64,000 nt of DNA from Cocos nucifera. Its lineage: Eukaryota; Streptophyta; Magnoliopsida; Arecales; Arecaceae. The position numbers and the translations under genes were made by a program. The notes beneath the pieces were generated by a model. It saw nothing but the letters and a program-made list of their open reading frames with translations, ran no database searches and was not told where the DNA came from. The stretch lies in the NCBI GenBank assembly GCA_006176705.1, contig QRFJ01002316.1:142542-206541 (forward strand), given 5' to 3'. Below, piece after piece: positions 46,345-56,564 of this stretch (position 1 is the stretch's first letter; every line of letters begins with the position of its first letter).

Positions 46345-47290
46345 TGAAGGAAAATCCTAATTTTTTGGGGTTAGGTTCGTTTAGATCTGATTGGATCGAG
46401 AGGCATATTTCAAAAATCACCTCTTAGATTCTAATCAGATCTGACACTTTTCAGATCTAATTTTATGATCTGATAAATAAAAAAATAAAATTAAATTAAT
46501 TTTGAATTAATTTACCTTGATTCTAGGTAATCTGATTACCTGATGATGATCGTGCCGAATTCTTGAGGTTCTAGATCTAGCCACGCAAGCGCCTGGCCTC
46601 TACCAATATCCACTTAGGCTAGATCTGGAGATCTTCTTCTTCTCTTTCTTTTCTCCAAAAATCAGATCTGGATCTGATTTGGAGAATCTTCAAAACTTCT
46701 TCTGAAGATCACCCATCATCTCTACAGCAGTGCTGCCTTCTTCCTTTTTCGTTAGCCTTTTCTTGCCTGACTCGCACTAATCTGAAGGCCCAACTTCCTT
46801 AGGTGTGGAGAGGAGGGAGAGGGCCAGATGGTGGCATGGAGAAAGGAGAGGGGCAGCCTTGGGACATGGCTTAGAGGAGTCACTAAAGTGGGTGCAGATA
46901 GGGTCCTTTTATAGACTCTGCTGCGCCATACTGTGCTGCATCACCCCGATCAATCACGTTGCTTCATGCAATCAGATCTAAATCTGATTGGTGGGATGAC
47001 ATCACCTAATCTAATTAGATGAGAGACCCATAGATTCATCCTAAGATGGCGCCGAAGATTGATCAAAGTCTATAGGTGAGGGTCACCTAGTTTGAATCCA
47101 AGAAGCAACCTGGAGTTCCATCCGTATGGAACTCCAATGTTCCTATCCATGGGCGCACGCCATCCTAGGCATGCACCCCCTTCTTTTCAATTTTTAGAGA
47201 GGGGACATATAGTCAAAATTATAATTTTATCCTTAGAAGTATATTACAAGTGTCAGCCAATTCTGGCTTCTAAGGCACACATATCTAACA
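46345..47290 (-). repeat. 3' LTR of the copia element, internally deleted
   Basis: It is 946 bp against 2248 bp of its partner. Colinear alignment breaks at about 47205-47215, where about 1.3 kb (equivalent to 53411-54737) are absent; the junction bears the short shared word 'ata'. On the minus strand a TATA box (ctataaaagg) lies at 46905-46914. Confidence 0.85.
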
Positions 47291-47302
47291 AACTCCCACT
47301 TG
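47291..47302 (-). other. Polypurine tract of the copia element
   Basis: On the minus strand caagtgggagtt directly abuts the 3' LTR. Confidence 0.8.
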
Positions 47303-47304
47303 AC

Positions 47305-49026
47305 CTAAAGCCAATTGGCTATAAATCTAAGTCCCATCTTCTCAAAAGTGGGCTTCGATCTTCTACTAGCCCAAGGCTTTGTAAGCGGGTCTGTCGTATT
47401 GTCTGTGGAGTCGACTCTCTTGACCTCGACGTAACCCTTCTCGAGGTAATCATAGATGAGGTGGTATCGCCGCTCGATGTGCTTGGATTTTTGGTGAGAC
47501 CTCGGCTCCTTAGCAAGGACTATGGTGCCATTATTGTCATGGTATAGAGGAATGGCATCTGATGGCATCACTCTGATCTTTATGGCAAACTTCTTATACC
47601 AGAATGCCTTCTTTGCAGCTTTTAACACAGCGATATATTCTGCTTCCATTGTGGAATTTGCTATCACTGTCTGTTTGAAACTTTTTCAACTGACAGCTCC
47701 ACCATTGCACACAAATAGACTCTCAGATGTCGACTTTCGATCATCTACATCGGACATAAAGTTTGAGTTTGTATATCCTTGGACTTGGAGTTCTCCATTA
47801 CCAAAGACCAACAACATATCCTTAGTTCTTCTCAAGTACTTAAGGATACATTTCACAGAAGTCCAGTGTTCTTCACCTGGATTCGACTAATATCTGCTCG
47901 TGACACTCACAGCATGGGCTATATCAGATCGTGTACATAACATGGCATACATGAGGCTTCCTATTACTGAAGCATAAGGGATCTTGCTCATGCGTTCTAT
48001 TTTCTCAGGTGTGCTAGGGCACATCTTCTTGGAAAGATGAATACCATGCCTGAAGGGTACTAAACCCCTCTTAGAATTTTTCATACTAAACCTCTTTAGT
48101 ACTTTCTTTATGTACATCTTCTGTGAAAGTCCTAGCATCCTATTTGGTCTATTTCTATAGATCTTAATTCCTAGAATAAAGGATGCTTCTCCTAGATCTT
48201 TCATGGAGAATTCTTTAGATAACTACATTTTAACTGTGGTCAACATAAAAATATTATTCCCGATAAGGAGGATGTCATCCACGTACAATATGAGGAAGAC
48301 AACAGTGCTCCCACTGACCTTTTCAAAGACACATGGCTCCTCCTCATTTTTGATGAAATCAAATATTTTGATCACATCATTAAAACGAGTATTCTAGCTC
48401 TGAAATGCTTGCTTAAGTCCATATATAGATCTTTGCAGCTTGCAAACCTTGTGATCATCATCACTGGATGTGAAACCTAGTGGCTATTCCATATAGATAT
48501 CTTTCTCAAGATATCCATTTAAGAATGCCATTTTTACGTCCATTTGCCATATTTCATAATCAAAATAGGCTGCAACAACAAGCAATGTGTGGATGAATTT
48601 TAGTATAGCTATTGGCGAAAAGGTATCCTGATAGTCAATGCCTTCGCATTGACTATAACCTTTTGCCACTAATCTAGCCTTGAATGTCTCCACATTTCCA
48701 TCTACACCAATCTTTCTCTTGAAGATTCATTTATACCTAATAGGTACTATACTTTCTGATGGATCTACCAAGGTTCAGACTTGGTTTGAGTGCATCGAGT
48801 CGATTTCTGACTTCATTGTCTCTAACCATTTTTCAGATTCGATATCTGATATCATCTCGTTATAGATTTTGGGATCATCACCATGAATCCTATTACCTAT
48901 GAGGAATATTTTCTCTACATCCTCTAAAATAGTACCTAAGTATCTTTCAGAGGGATGAAAAATTCTTTTCGATCTACGAGGTGGAGGAGGTAGTGTATGG
49001 ATTGGCTTAACCTGTTTTGGTTTCAT
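47305..49026 (-). pseudogene. Copia reverse transcriptase and RNase H, decayed
   Basis: Frames at 48775-49026 (linker PPPPRRSKRIFHPSERYLGT), 48484-48693 (VETFKARLVAKGYSQCEGID, QMDVKMAFLNGYLEKDIYME), the catalytic YVDDI near 48265-48280, 47887-48204 (MKDLGEASFILGIKIYRNRP, GSLMYAMLCTRSDIA) and 47305-47667 (TMEAEYIAVLKAAKKAFW, then SKHIERRYHLIYDYLEKGYV) make up the usual copia RT and RNase H. The RT Asp pair is present. At least five stops break it. The sequence ends with the stop at 47305, two bases from the polypurine tract. Confidence 0.88.
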
Positions 49027-49446
49027 TTGGTCCTTAGCTCATTGCTCTTGTGAGACTTTCTCATCGAGCTTGATTTGCTTTCCAATGCCGCTATCTTGAA
49101 TAAACTATTTTTCAAGAAAAATGGCATGTCAACTCACAATCACATTGTGATCTTCTGAAATATAGAAATAATATCCTAATGACTCTTTAGGATATCCTAT
49201 GAATCAAGCTCTAAAGGACCTAAAGTCTAACTTGTCTGCTTGTTGTCTTTTGACATGAGCCGGACAATCCCAAATTCTGAGATGACTCAGACTTGGTTTC
49301 TTACATGAGCCAAAAGTCAATGGACTCAATAGTCTGATTTTCTTCAATTTGTTAATCCTATCTTCTGCTATATGACCTAATCTTAGGTGCCCTAGATACC
49401 TAACATTAGGACTATCCTTAGGACGTTTTGATTTTATGGCATTCAC
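49027..49446 (-). pseudogene. Copia integrase remnant with the catalytic core deleted
   Basis: The frame at 49204-49446 encodes the GAG-pre-integrase motif YLGHLRLGHIAEDRINKLKK and then, after only about a dozen residues, KKPSLSHLRIWDCPAHVK, a motif that normally lies after the integrase core. The zinc Cys pair and all three DDE residues that should lie between are missing, so about 200 codons have been lost at about 49300-49315. The downstream part (GYPKESLGYYFY) continues into the linker with stops near 49200 and 49130. Confidence 0.85.
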
Positions 49447-49900
49447 ATTTTGCTCGAAGTTAAAAATAGATACATCAACATGTAACTAATAAAGACCGTT
49501 AATAAGAAAACCATTTGTAATTTTATTTTTTTCATAAAGAATGTTACAATGGTCCTTAAGAAAACTAATTACATAGCCTTCTAATGTAAGGCAAAAAATA
49601 GAAATCAAATTACTACTTGCTGCAGGCACAAAATAACAGTCTTTTAATACTAAGTCTAAACCAGATGGTAGTCGAAGAGGATATATTTCCACGACCACGG
49701 TAGCAACTCTTGCTCCATTTTTGATGCATAGGATCATCTCACCATCCCTTAACCTCCTTCTATCCTCAAGACCCTACATAGAAGTGCACAAGTGAGCATT
49801 AGAATTAGAGTCAAGCACCCAATTGGATGAAGAAGAAATCATAAGGTTAGACTTAATAACGAGTATACCTCCATAAGGACCTACCTTCTTCTTCTTTAGG
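49447..49900 (-). pseudogene. Copia aspartic protease, mutated
   Basis: The region reads NWVLDSNSNAHLCTSM near 49790-49830; the active site here is Asp-Ser-Asn where retropepsins have Gly. After a stop the frame at 49486-49737 gives VATVVVEIYPLRLPSG, DCYFVPAASSNLISI and YVISFLKDHCNILYEKNK, the usual end of the protease and the start of the pre-integrase region. Confidence 0.8.
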
Positions 49901-50640
49901 GTGGTCAGGTAAGTAGGGCAGTTCCACTTTCAATGGTCGTCATTGTTGCAATGAAAATATTTTTCTTTGTCGGTGGTCTTCTTCTTCGGCTTTGCCTTTT
50001 TTTTCTTTCTTCCTTTCACCTTCTGCTTTTTCACAGACTTTTTCTTCTTTCCAAAAGACTTTCTCTTGGAAGAAGTCCATTCCATAGCAAGTACTAAGCC
50101 TTTAGAATCTTTCATGGAAAGCTCAGTAGTAACCAGCATATTCATAAGTTCGGCCAAGGAGTTTTGAAGTTTATGCATATGGTAGTTCATGATGAACTGC
50201 CCATACACATCAGTCAAAGATTGCAGAATTATGTCATTCTACAGATCCAAGTCTAACCTCACTCCGAGCTTCTCAAGCTCTTTCATGTCCTTGATCATCA
50301 TTAGACAATGATCTTGGACTGACTGCCCATCACGCATCTTAGCCTTGAACAGTCATTTAGGGACTTGATACTTGGCTGTGCGACTTTATTCACCAAACAT
50401 CTCCTATAGGTGAGCCAACATTTGGCGAGCAGTCCTGATATCTTTATGTTGGCGCTGAAGTTCATCAGATATCAAGCCCAACATGTAGTATCTAGCCTTA
50501 TTATCATCGTTTGTCCACTTATCCAGAGATGCTCTCTGTTCAGCGAATGGATGAGCTGGTAAGATGGGAGGGTCCTGATCTAATACATGAGTTAACTTCT
50601 TGAAACTCAAAATAATTTTAAAGTTTCGAAGTTAATTCTT
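49901..50640 (-). pseudogene. Copia gag C-terminal half, decayed
   Basis: Frames at 50404-50610 (DKWTNDDNKARYYMLGLISD, RTARQMLAHL) and 49930-50217 (FIMNYHMHKLQNSLAELMNM, a very Lys-rich segment, and KEKYFHCNNDDH) form a UBN2-type copia gag. The knuckle has lost its first cysteine (Tyr) and reads on to KWNCP. Stops near 50395, 50345 and 50220. Confidence 0.8.
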
Positions 50641-52555
50641 GTAATTTGGTCTGATCAGTCTATGGGTGTCCAGGATTCGTGCTAGTGGATTGGATGTAGA
50701 TATTTTTCTATAGAAAGTCAAAGTTTCTAGTTAAATATTATAATTAAGACTTAACCAATTTATTTAAAAATTTTATTTTTAAATAAATTAACTTTCACTA
50801 TTTTCTCAGATTCCTACACTTCCTCTGTAGAGATGCAAAAATCTTCATGATTAATGATTTCTAATGGGTGGTGCAGTCCCACCGACTTACTCATCACCTC
50901 ACCTAACAGTTATTGGTGATGGGTTAGCCAATGAGTGAACAACTCTTGTTCAATGATTCTCTAATCATGATGCACCCAATCTTGGTCTCTAATTCATAAA
51001 TCTCATCGTGTCCGAAATATTGATCCACTCCTTAGTTAAGTCAGACCCACCATTTGCATAGATTGGATTCCTAATTGAGTCTCTCACCGTATCCAAAATA
51101 TTGAGCTCAATTCATCCTCCAATCCATAGCATCCAATGCCTAATAGACATGGTTGTATCTTCCTAGTGCAACTGAGCCACTGTAACCAGTCGAGATCAAT
51201 CAACCCTAAAAAGGGCCTGCATATCTACAATGGTGGAAGACCTTAGACTTAATCTTTTCTTAGGAAGATTTGATTTAGGTCTCATTAAACTAGACTTGAC
51301 ATAGTAATAACCATTATGATTAACCTAGTGGCATAGGTTAGCTCGGATTATTGACCACCTCAGATCAGAACTGAGTCAACAAACATGGCTAGATAAGTGA
51401 GATCGGTGGAAGGGATATGCCATTAACTGATAAGAATGCATTCGAGTCGAGTAACTCTCAATTAAAAATCAGTCGATTGTATCTGCCAAACTTACCTTAG
51501 ACACCAAATTATTAAGCCAGAATCAATCGAGTTAGCCTACAATCCAGACTCTAACCACTGAGTCTAATTAGATCTTAGCTTGATCGATCACTCATGTGAC
51601 TCGATCTTGATCCAGACTTAATCCTATTAGGCTGGTCAATTTAAGCATTATTGATCCCATTTAACTAACTCTTGATTCGATTTGATCAACCGCTAGACCT
51701 AATTGAGTTACCCAAGTCCGAACCCAATTTTATGAATATATCTTAGATCTGAAAATTCTCAATTTTAGACCTAATATGTTTCATAATCTTAATTCTTAAT
51801 TAAGTTTAGGGTTCATAAATAAAATATGTAAATAAGATCCTAGGATTTCAGGATCTAGAATTTTGCAGAAAGTAAGTTTTCAATTTCTAATTAAGGACAA
51901 ACGTGCAGCACCCCTACACATCATAAGAACACCCCATTGAATGGGAGGAGAGGATCTTTAAATCCTACTTTGTTCTTACGATCGGACGGCCAAGGAGAAT
52001 GCCTTAATCAGAAATGCAACTAATCTACAAAAACTAATTAGATGTAAGCATATATCTCATATAAGAAAATTGATCTAATTAAAACATGTTTTGCATACAT
52101 CATATCATGCACCTTTTTCAGATTTAAATTATCTCATAATCATCTAAAAAATTAAATTTAAATTTGATCATGTCAAATAAAATTTAATCCACACCCTTTT
52201 GCAGAATTATTCTACAACTAGTCTAAACAGGCAACTATCATATCTCATATGAACAAATTAAATTTAATTTAGGTTTTTATTTTTAGATCTGATTATAATA
52301 TTTATAAGATTAGAAAATAGTAAATAAATAGATCTAAAAATCATATTTAATCAAATAAAAATTATGATTATACTAGACTACACATTGAACAATTCCATTC
52401 CTAGTCTAGTCATGTATCTCATATATTTTAGATCTAGATTAATTAATTTTAATTTTTTTAATTTGCTAATTTTGAATCTAATTACATCTCATGTGATATC
52501 TAAAATTACTAATTTATCAGATTAAATCAGATCTAAATAAATTTTATAAGAATCT
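50641..52555 (-). other. Long leader of the copia element
   Basis: About 1.9 kb between the primer site and gag with no reading frame of coding character. It has the 'cctaggatttcaggatctag' and 'attttgcagaaagtaag' words in common with 18590-18640. A leader of this size is longer than in most copia elements. Confidence 0.6.
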
Positions 52556-52568
52556 GGCTCTGATACCA
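52556..52568 (-). other. Copia primer-binding site (initiator tRNA-Met)
   Basis: On the minus strand tggtatcagagcc, complementary to the 3' end of plant initiator tRNA-Met, which is the usual copia primer. It lies two bases from the 5' LTR. Confidence 0.9.
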
Positions 52569-52570
52569 GT

Positions 52571-54818
52571 TGAAGGAAAATTCTGAATTTCCTGGGTTAG
52601 GTTCGTTCAGATCTGATTGGATCGAGAGGCATATTTCAAAATTTTTTTCTTAGATCCTAATTAGATCTAACATTTTTTAGATCTAATTTTATAATTTTAT
52701 AAATAAAAAAATTAAATTAAATTAAATTTAAATTAATTTTATCTTGATTTTGGGTAATCTGATTATGCGTTGATGATCCTGCTGAAGCCCTGAGATTCTG
52801 GATCTAGCCACGCAAGTGCCTGACCTCTACCGATATCCACTCAGATTGAATCTGAAGATCTTTTTCTTCTCTTTTTTTTTTCAAAAATTAGATCTGGATC
52901 TGATTTAGAGGATCTTCGAAACTTCTTTTGAAGATCAGTAGTCGTCTATGCAACAGTGCTGCCTTCTTCCTTTCTCGTCAGCCTTTTTTTATCTGAATCG
53001 CACTAATCTAAAGGCCAACTATCCTTGGGCGTGGAGAGGAGAGAGATGGCCTAAAGGTGGCATGGAGAAGGAAGAGGGACAGCCTTGGGGCATGGCTAGG
53101 AGAGGAGTCTCTAAAAAGTGGGCACAGACAGGTCTTTATATAGACCCTGCTGTGCCATGCAGTGCCACATCACCCTAGCCAATCACGTTGCTTCATGCAA
53201 TCAGATCTAAATCTGATTGATGGAATGACATCACCTGATCTAATTAGATGAGAGACCCATATATTCATTCTTAGATGGTGCCTAAGACTGGTCAATATCT
53301 ATAGATGAGGGTCACTTGGTTTGAATCCAAGAAGCAACCTGGAGTCCCATCCGTATGGGACTCCAGGCATGCCCCCTTGTTTCTAATTTTTAGGAAGGGG
53401 ATAAGCCCCTATCTGCTCCCCAATAAGTGCATGACACATGGGCAGATGTTCAAGGGTCAAAGATCAATATTTGACCAAGATCAAAGGACAAGAATTAGCA
53501 GATGACGAAAAATGACAGGTGTTGTCTCAAATTTATTTCATAAATTAAAACAATCTTTTTCTAACTTGGACAAGCTCCAGTCAGATTAGGTAAAAGTATC
53601 TGAGTGGGCACAAACATATTTGGTTCAATCGAGATAATTTTTAATGATAGAAAAGGAGAATGTTAGGTTTAATCGTGTGCTAGCATGATTTTCTTGAACC
53701 TAATTGAATCTAATTTAAATCAATTGGATTGGGTTAGTTCAATTGATGATATCCAAATCCAAATTCTTGTTTGTGTGACCCAGTTAGGTTTAGTTCTGTA
53801 TGGTAATGGGATATGTTTTGATCTCCATCATCGACATCATCGAAACTCCTTTCGATGGATCAGAACTCTTCTGATTCAGACAACTGAAATGATCGATCAT
53901 CTAAATTATTCTAATTACTTTCAAAATCTATCAGTGACACCTAGCAGTATATGGTGGCAACCTATCAAAATTGAAAATGAACCTCTTGGTGCAGCTACTT
54001 GTGTGATTAAGTTCTTCTATCTTGAGCCCTGATCAGATTAGGATTAAGGTAAACTCATCAAACCTTAATTTCTATCATATGATTTAATCATTCGATTCAA
54101 GTCCGATGTAAAGATCTTAATAGAAGCTCTTTCTATTATTTCACTCTCTACCATGGTCATGGACTTATGGACTTGATTCTCATGATCATCATAGGGCTAC
54201 TCCTCATCCACAGAGATAGATAGATTTTATCTTGGTGCAATCCAATTTCTACAATGAACATGCTATAGCCAACATACACCTCAGAGTTTCGAATGGCTAG
54301 GAGACCGAGTCATGGTATAGTCAAACTATAACACCCTCAAGGTAAACTACCGATGCACCTCAGGTCAAAGAACCAGACATACCACTGCAGCTTCGAGTCA
54401 GTCATCAACGAGAAGGTAGACTTCCTTATGACTACTCGAGGTGGTCACGCTCAGTACCCTCATTCTCTAACGAGTACCTATACTCTTGCTCTAGTGTCTC
54501 TACATCATAGACTCAAGACTTATCTACTATAAAGAAGCGATTGTACACTAACCTTTCAGATCAATCACCATCCTCATGATGATCCTACGGTCAGGAGCAT
54601 TTTATGAGTTAATAATAAAAATTTATCTTAAATTTTTAACTTTTGAAAATAAGAATTATCATTACCATTAACTCAAGGGATGTATCACAGACACTAAATA
54701 TACATATATGATAGAAAATAATCCATTTTATTATTTATAGTCAAAATTATAATTTTGCCTCTAAAAGTGTATTACAAGTGTTAGCCAATTCTAACTTTTA
54801 AGGAACACATATCTAACA
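52571..54818 (-). repeat. 5' LTR of the copia element, full length
   Basis: It is 2248 bp, starts tgaaggaaaatt and ends atctaaca. A TATA box on the minus strand, ctatataaag, is at 53134-53143. It serves as the reference order for the rearranged solo LTR at 29016-31698 and for the deleted 3' LTR at 46345-47290. Confidence 0.88.
53134..53143 (-). promoter_or_regulatory. TATA box of the copia 5' LTR
   Basis: The sequence ctatataaag on the minus strand, conserved in position with ctataaaagg at 46905 and ctataaataag at 29571. It is a good TATA match, so transcription would run leftwards through the element. Confidence 0.6.
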
Positions 54819-55170
54819 TTATTTTCTTGGAACATTGTTATGAAGCAATGTGTAGCTAGTACTTGATCACCTCTCATTTCTCCGACCTCGTTCTTTGTCG
54901 AAAATCGAACAAGTAGTATGTTAAGACAATGGCTCTTGGTGCATTGAGTCCAGGTCACTCTATGATTATATTATACATTGATGGTATTCAGACCACTAGA
55001 AATTTAAGGAGCACGGTCGCTTGCCAAGATGATTTTTTTGCAATTATGAATAATTCCACTTCACCTTCTACCACTATCAAGTTACCAGAGAATCTGACTA
55101 GTGGTGTAGTGATCTACTTAAATTGTTCTTTAGGCAATTTCAGTTTTTAGAATGCATTATAAAATAAGAT
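54819..55170 (-). pseudogene. Tat-type protease fragment, decayed
   Basis: On the minus strand the translation shows RILIDNESFVDILFYNAF, then PLVRFSGN and, further on, PGLNAPRAIVLTYY, aligning with the protease at 3570-3890 of the first Tat element (ILIDNKSSIDVLFYDAF … RPGLNVLRIVVSIYY). Both copies share Asp-Asn in the active-site loop instead of the usual Asp-[Thr/Ser]-Gly, which may be a feature of the subfamily. Stops are present and the copia LTR cuts it. Confidence 0.7.
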
Positions 55171-56559
55171 ATCAACAAAACTTTCATTATCAATTAGAAT
55201 TCTTCTTATATTATAATTTGCTATTGTTATTGAAACTATAACAGCATCATTATGATGAGTTAAACTCTACCTACATCTTCACCAGAAAAAGAAATAACAT
55301 CAAAAGAGGATAGATTTGCTTCCTCGACTCACCGCCTCTTCTAAGCAGATCCTTTAGTTTTTTCTCCTTCTTCTGCCCCCTGCTTTTAGCCAATCTCGAG
55401 ATCATATTGATGATGCCAGGCATCGAGTTGTTGTCGTAGTCCTCTACATCAGTATTCATCCAATGTGACCCTTCCATCAGGTCTTTGCCCCTATTTCAGA
55501 CATGCCTCTCAAGGTACCCTTAGCGGATCAGATCTTCAATCTCATCCTTTAGCTGGTGACACTCTTCAGTATCATGGCTATGATCTTGATGGAAGTAATA
55601 ATATTTCTTGTATCGTGGCCATGATCTTAGTGGAAGTGATAGTATTTCTTCTAATTTCTTTTATTTGCTGGCCTCCTCATTAGCGTCGGCCAATGCACAT
55701 ACTCTCGACATTCAATCTCCATTAGGATCTCAGCATGAGAAGTAGAAAGCGGAATGTAGTCATGGAAGTATCAATGGAGACTCCTCAACCTTTACTGCTT
55801 TTGTCGGTTGCTATTTTTTCCTTCTTTTCTTGCTTTGTGATCTTCTTCATGGGCTCTTTTCTTCCTACTGTTCTTCTTCCCTTCCTCCCATCGATGAAGA
55901 ACTTTGCTCTCCTTGGCTTGCACATATTTTTATGCTCGAGCGAGAAGATCAGCATAGTCCTTCGAAAAGTTCTTATTCAGAGAGAAGATCAAGTGCTCAT
56001 CTCTGAGTCCTTGAATCATTGCCAATTAACGATGGACTTGTTGAAGTCTTGTACTTTGAGCATGATGGCATTAAAATGCACTACATAATCTCTCAATAAT
56101 TTTCTTTCTCTTTGCTAAATAAAGAAGAGGTTGTCTCTATTTTTCGGTTGCAGCCTCTAGCCACCAAAATGCATGATGACGTTCTTTCCTAACTGCTTGA
56201 AGGAGTGAATTGATCCTCTTGGAAGGCTAGAGAACCACATTCTTGTATTCTTCTTGAGTATTGCTAGGAAGGCGAGGCAGAGGAGGATTATGTGCCCCTT
56301 GTAGTATCATGAGGGCTTTGTAGCCCTCCAGGTGGTTAAACGGATCGGTCAAGCCATAGTAAGGCTTGACCTATCGCATCTTGAACTGATGTGGGATCAA
56401 TTTGCTCAAAATCTCTCGAGAGAATAGTGGCTAGATTTTGAAGTTGAAGCCATCATTCTATTGATGAATCTCCATCTAGAGTTCACCAATACAGCATTCC
56501 AACTCTTGAACCTTTCTCTTGAGATCCTCCTCATGCCGAGAGTGGTTACGGTGTGGAGA
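55171..56559 (-). pseudogene. Tat-type gag, C-terminal part, decayed
   Basis: Reading frames 55271-55477 (NNSMPGIINMISRLAKSRGQ, then KKEKKLKDLL) and scattered pieces between stops give NRINSLLQ, LIFSLNKNFSKDYADLLARA and a His-rich knuckle-like KYYHFHQDHGHDT followed by the gag end. The knuckle region is present twice in tandem (55571-55611 and 55612-55650), and the 41-bp unit shifts the frame. Confidence 0.7.
55571..55651 (-). repeat. 41-bp tandem duplication in gag
   Basis: Two adjacent copies of 'atcatggctatgatcttgat…' and 'atcgtggccatgatcttagt…', each coding for the His-Asp-His knuckle segment on the minus strand. A 41-bp period is not a multiple of three. Confidence 0.85.
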
Positions 56560-56564
56560 GAGGT

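Larger units (their letters stand above)
46345..54818 (-). mobile_element. Tork-like copia element, integrase-deleted, with mismatched flanks
   Basis: Reading right to left: 5' LTR (52571-54818), primer site, long leader, gag, protease, GAG-pre-integrase, RT, RNase H, polypurine tract and 3' LTR (46345-47290). Both LTRs begin tgaaggaaaat and end atctaaca in plus-strand view. Stops and one large deletion in integrase make it defective. The flanking 5-mers ctttt and ttatt do not match. The left flank is an Athila LTR, the right flank a Tat-type protease gene, so the two ends do not come from one insertion site. Confidence 0.9.

Noticed and set aside
47092..47547. Plus-strand 151-codon frame
   Set aside because: It runs antisense over the copia RNase H end, polypurine tract and LTR; no support as a gene.
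54929..55150. Plus-strand 73-codon frame starting MALGALSPGHS
   Set aside because: It is antisense to the Tat protease remnant, which has recognisable family motifs on the minus strand.
55735..56088. Plus-strand 117-codon frame with strongly hydrophobic residues (LLLLSVAIFSFFSCFVIFFM), looking like a membrane protein
   Set aside because: It is the reverse-strand shadow of Lys/Glu-rich gag codons; the minus strand has the recognisable gag segments.
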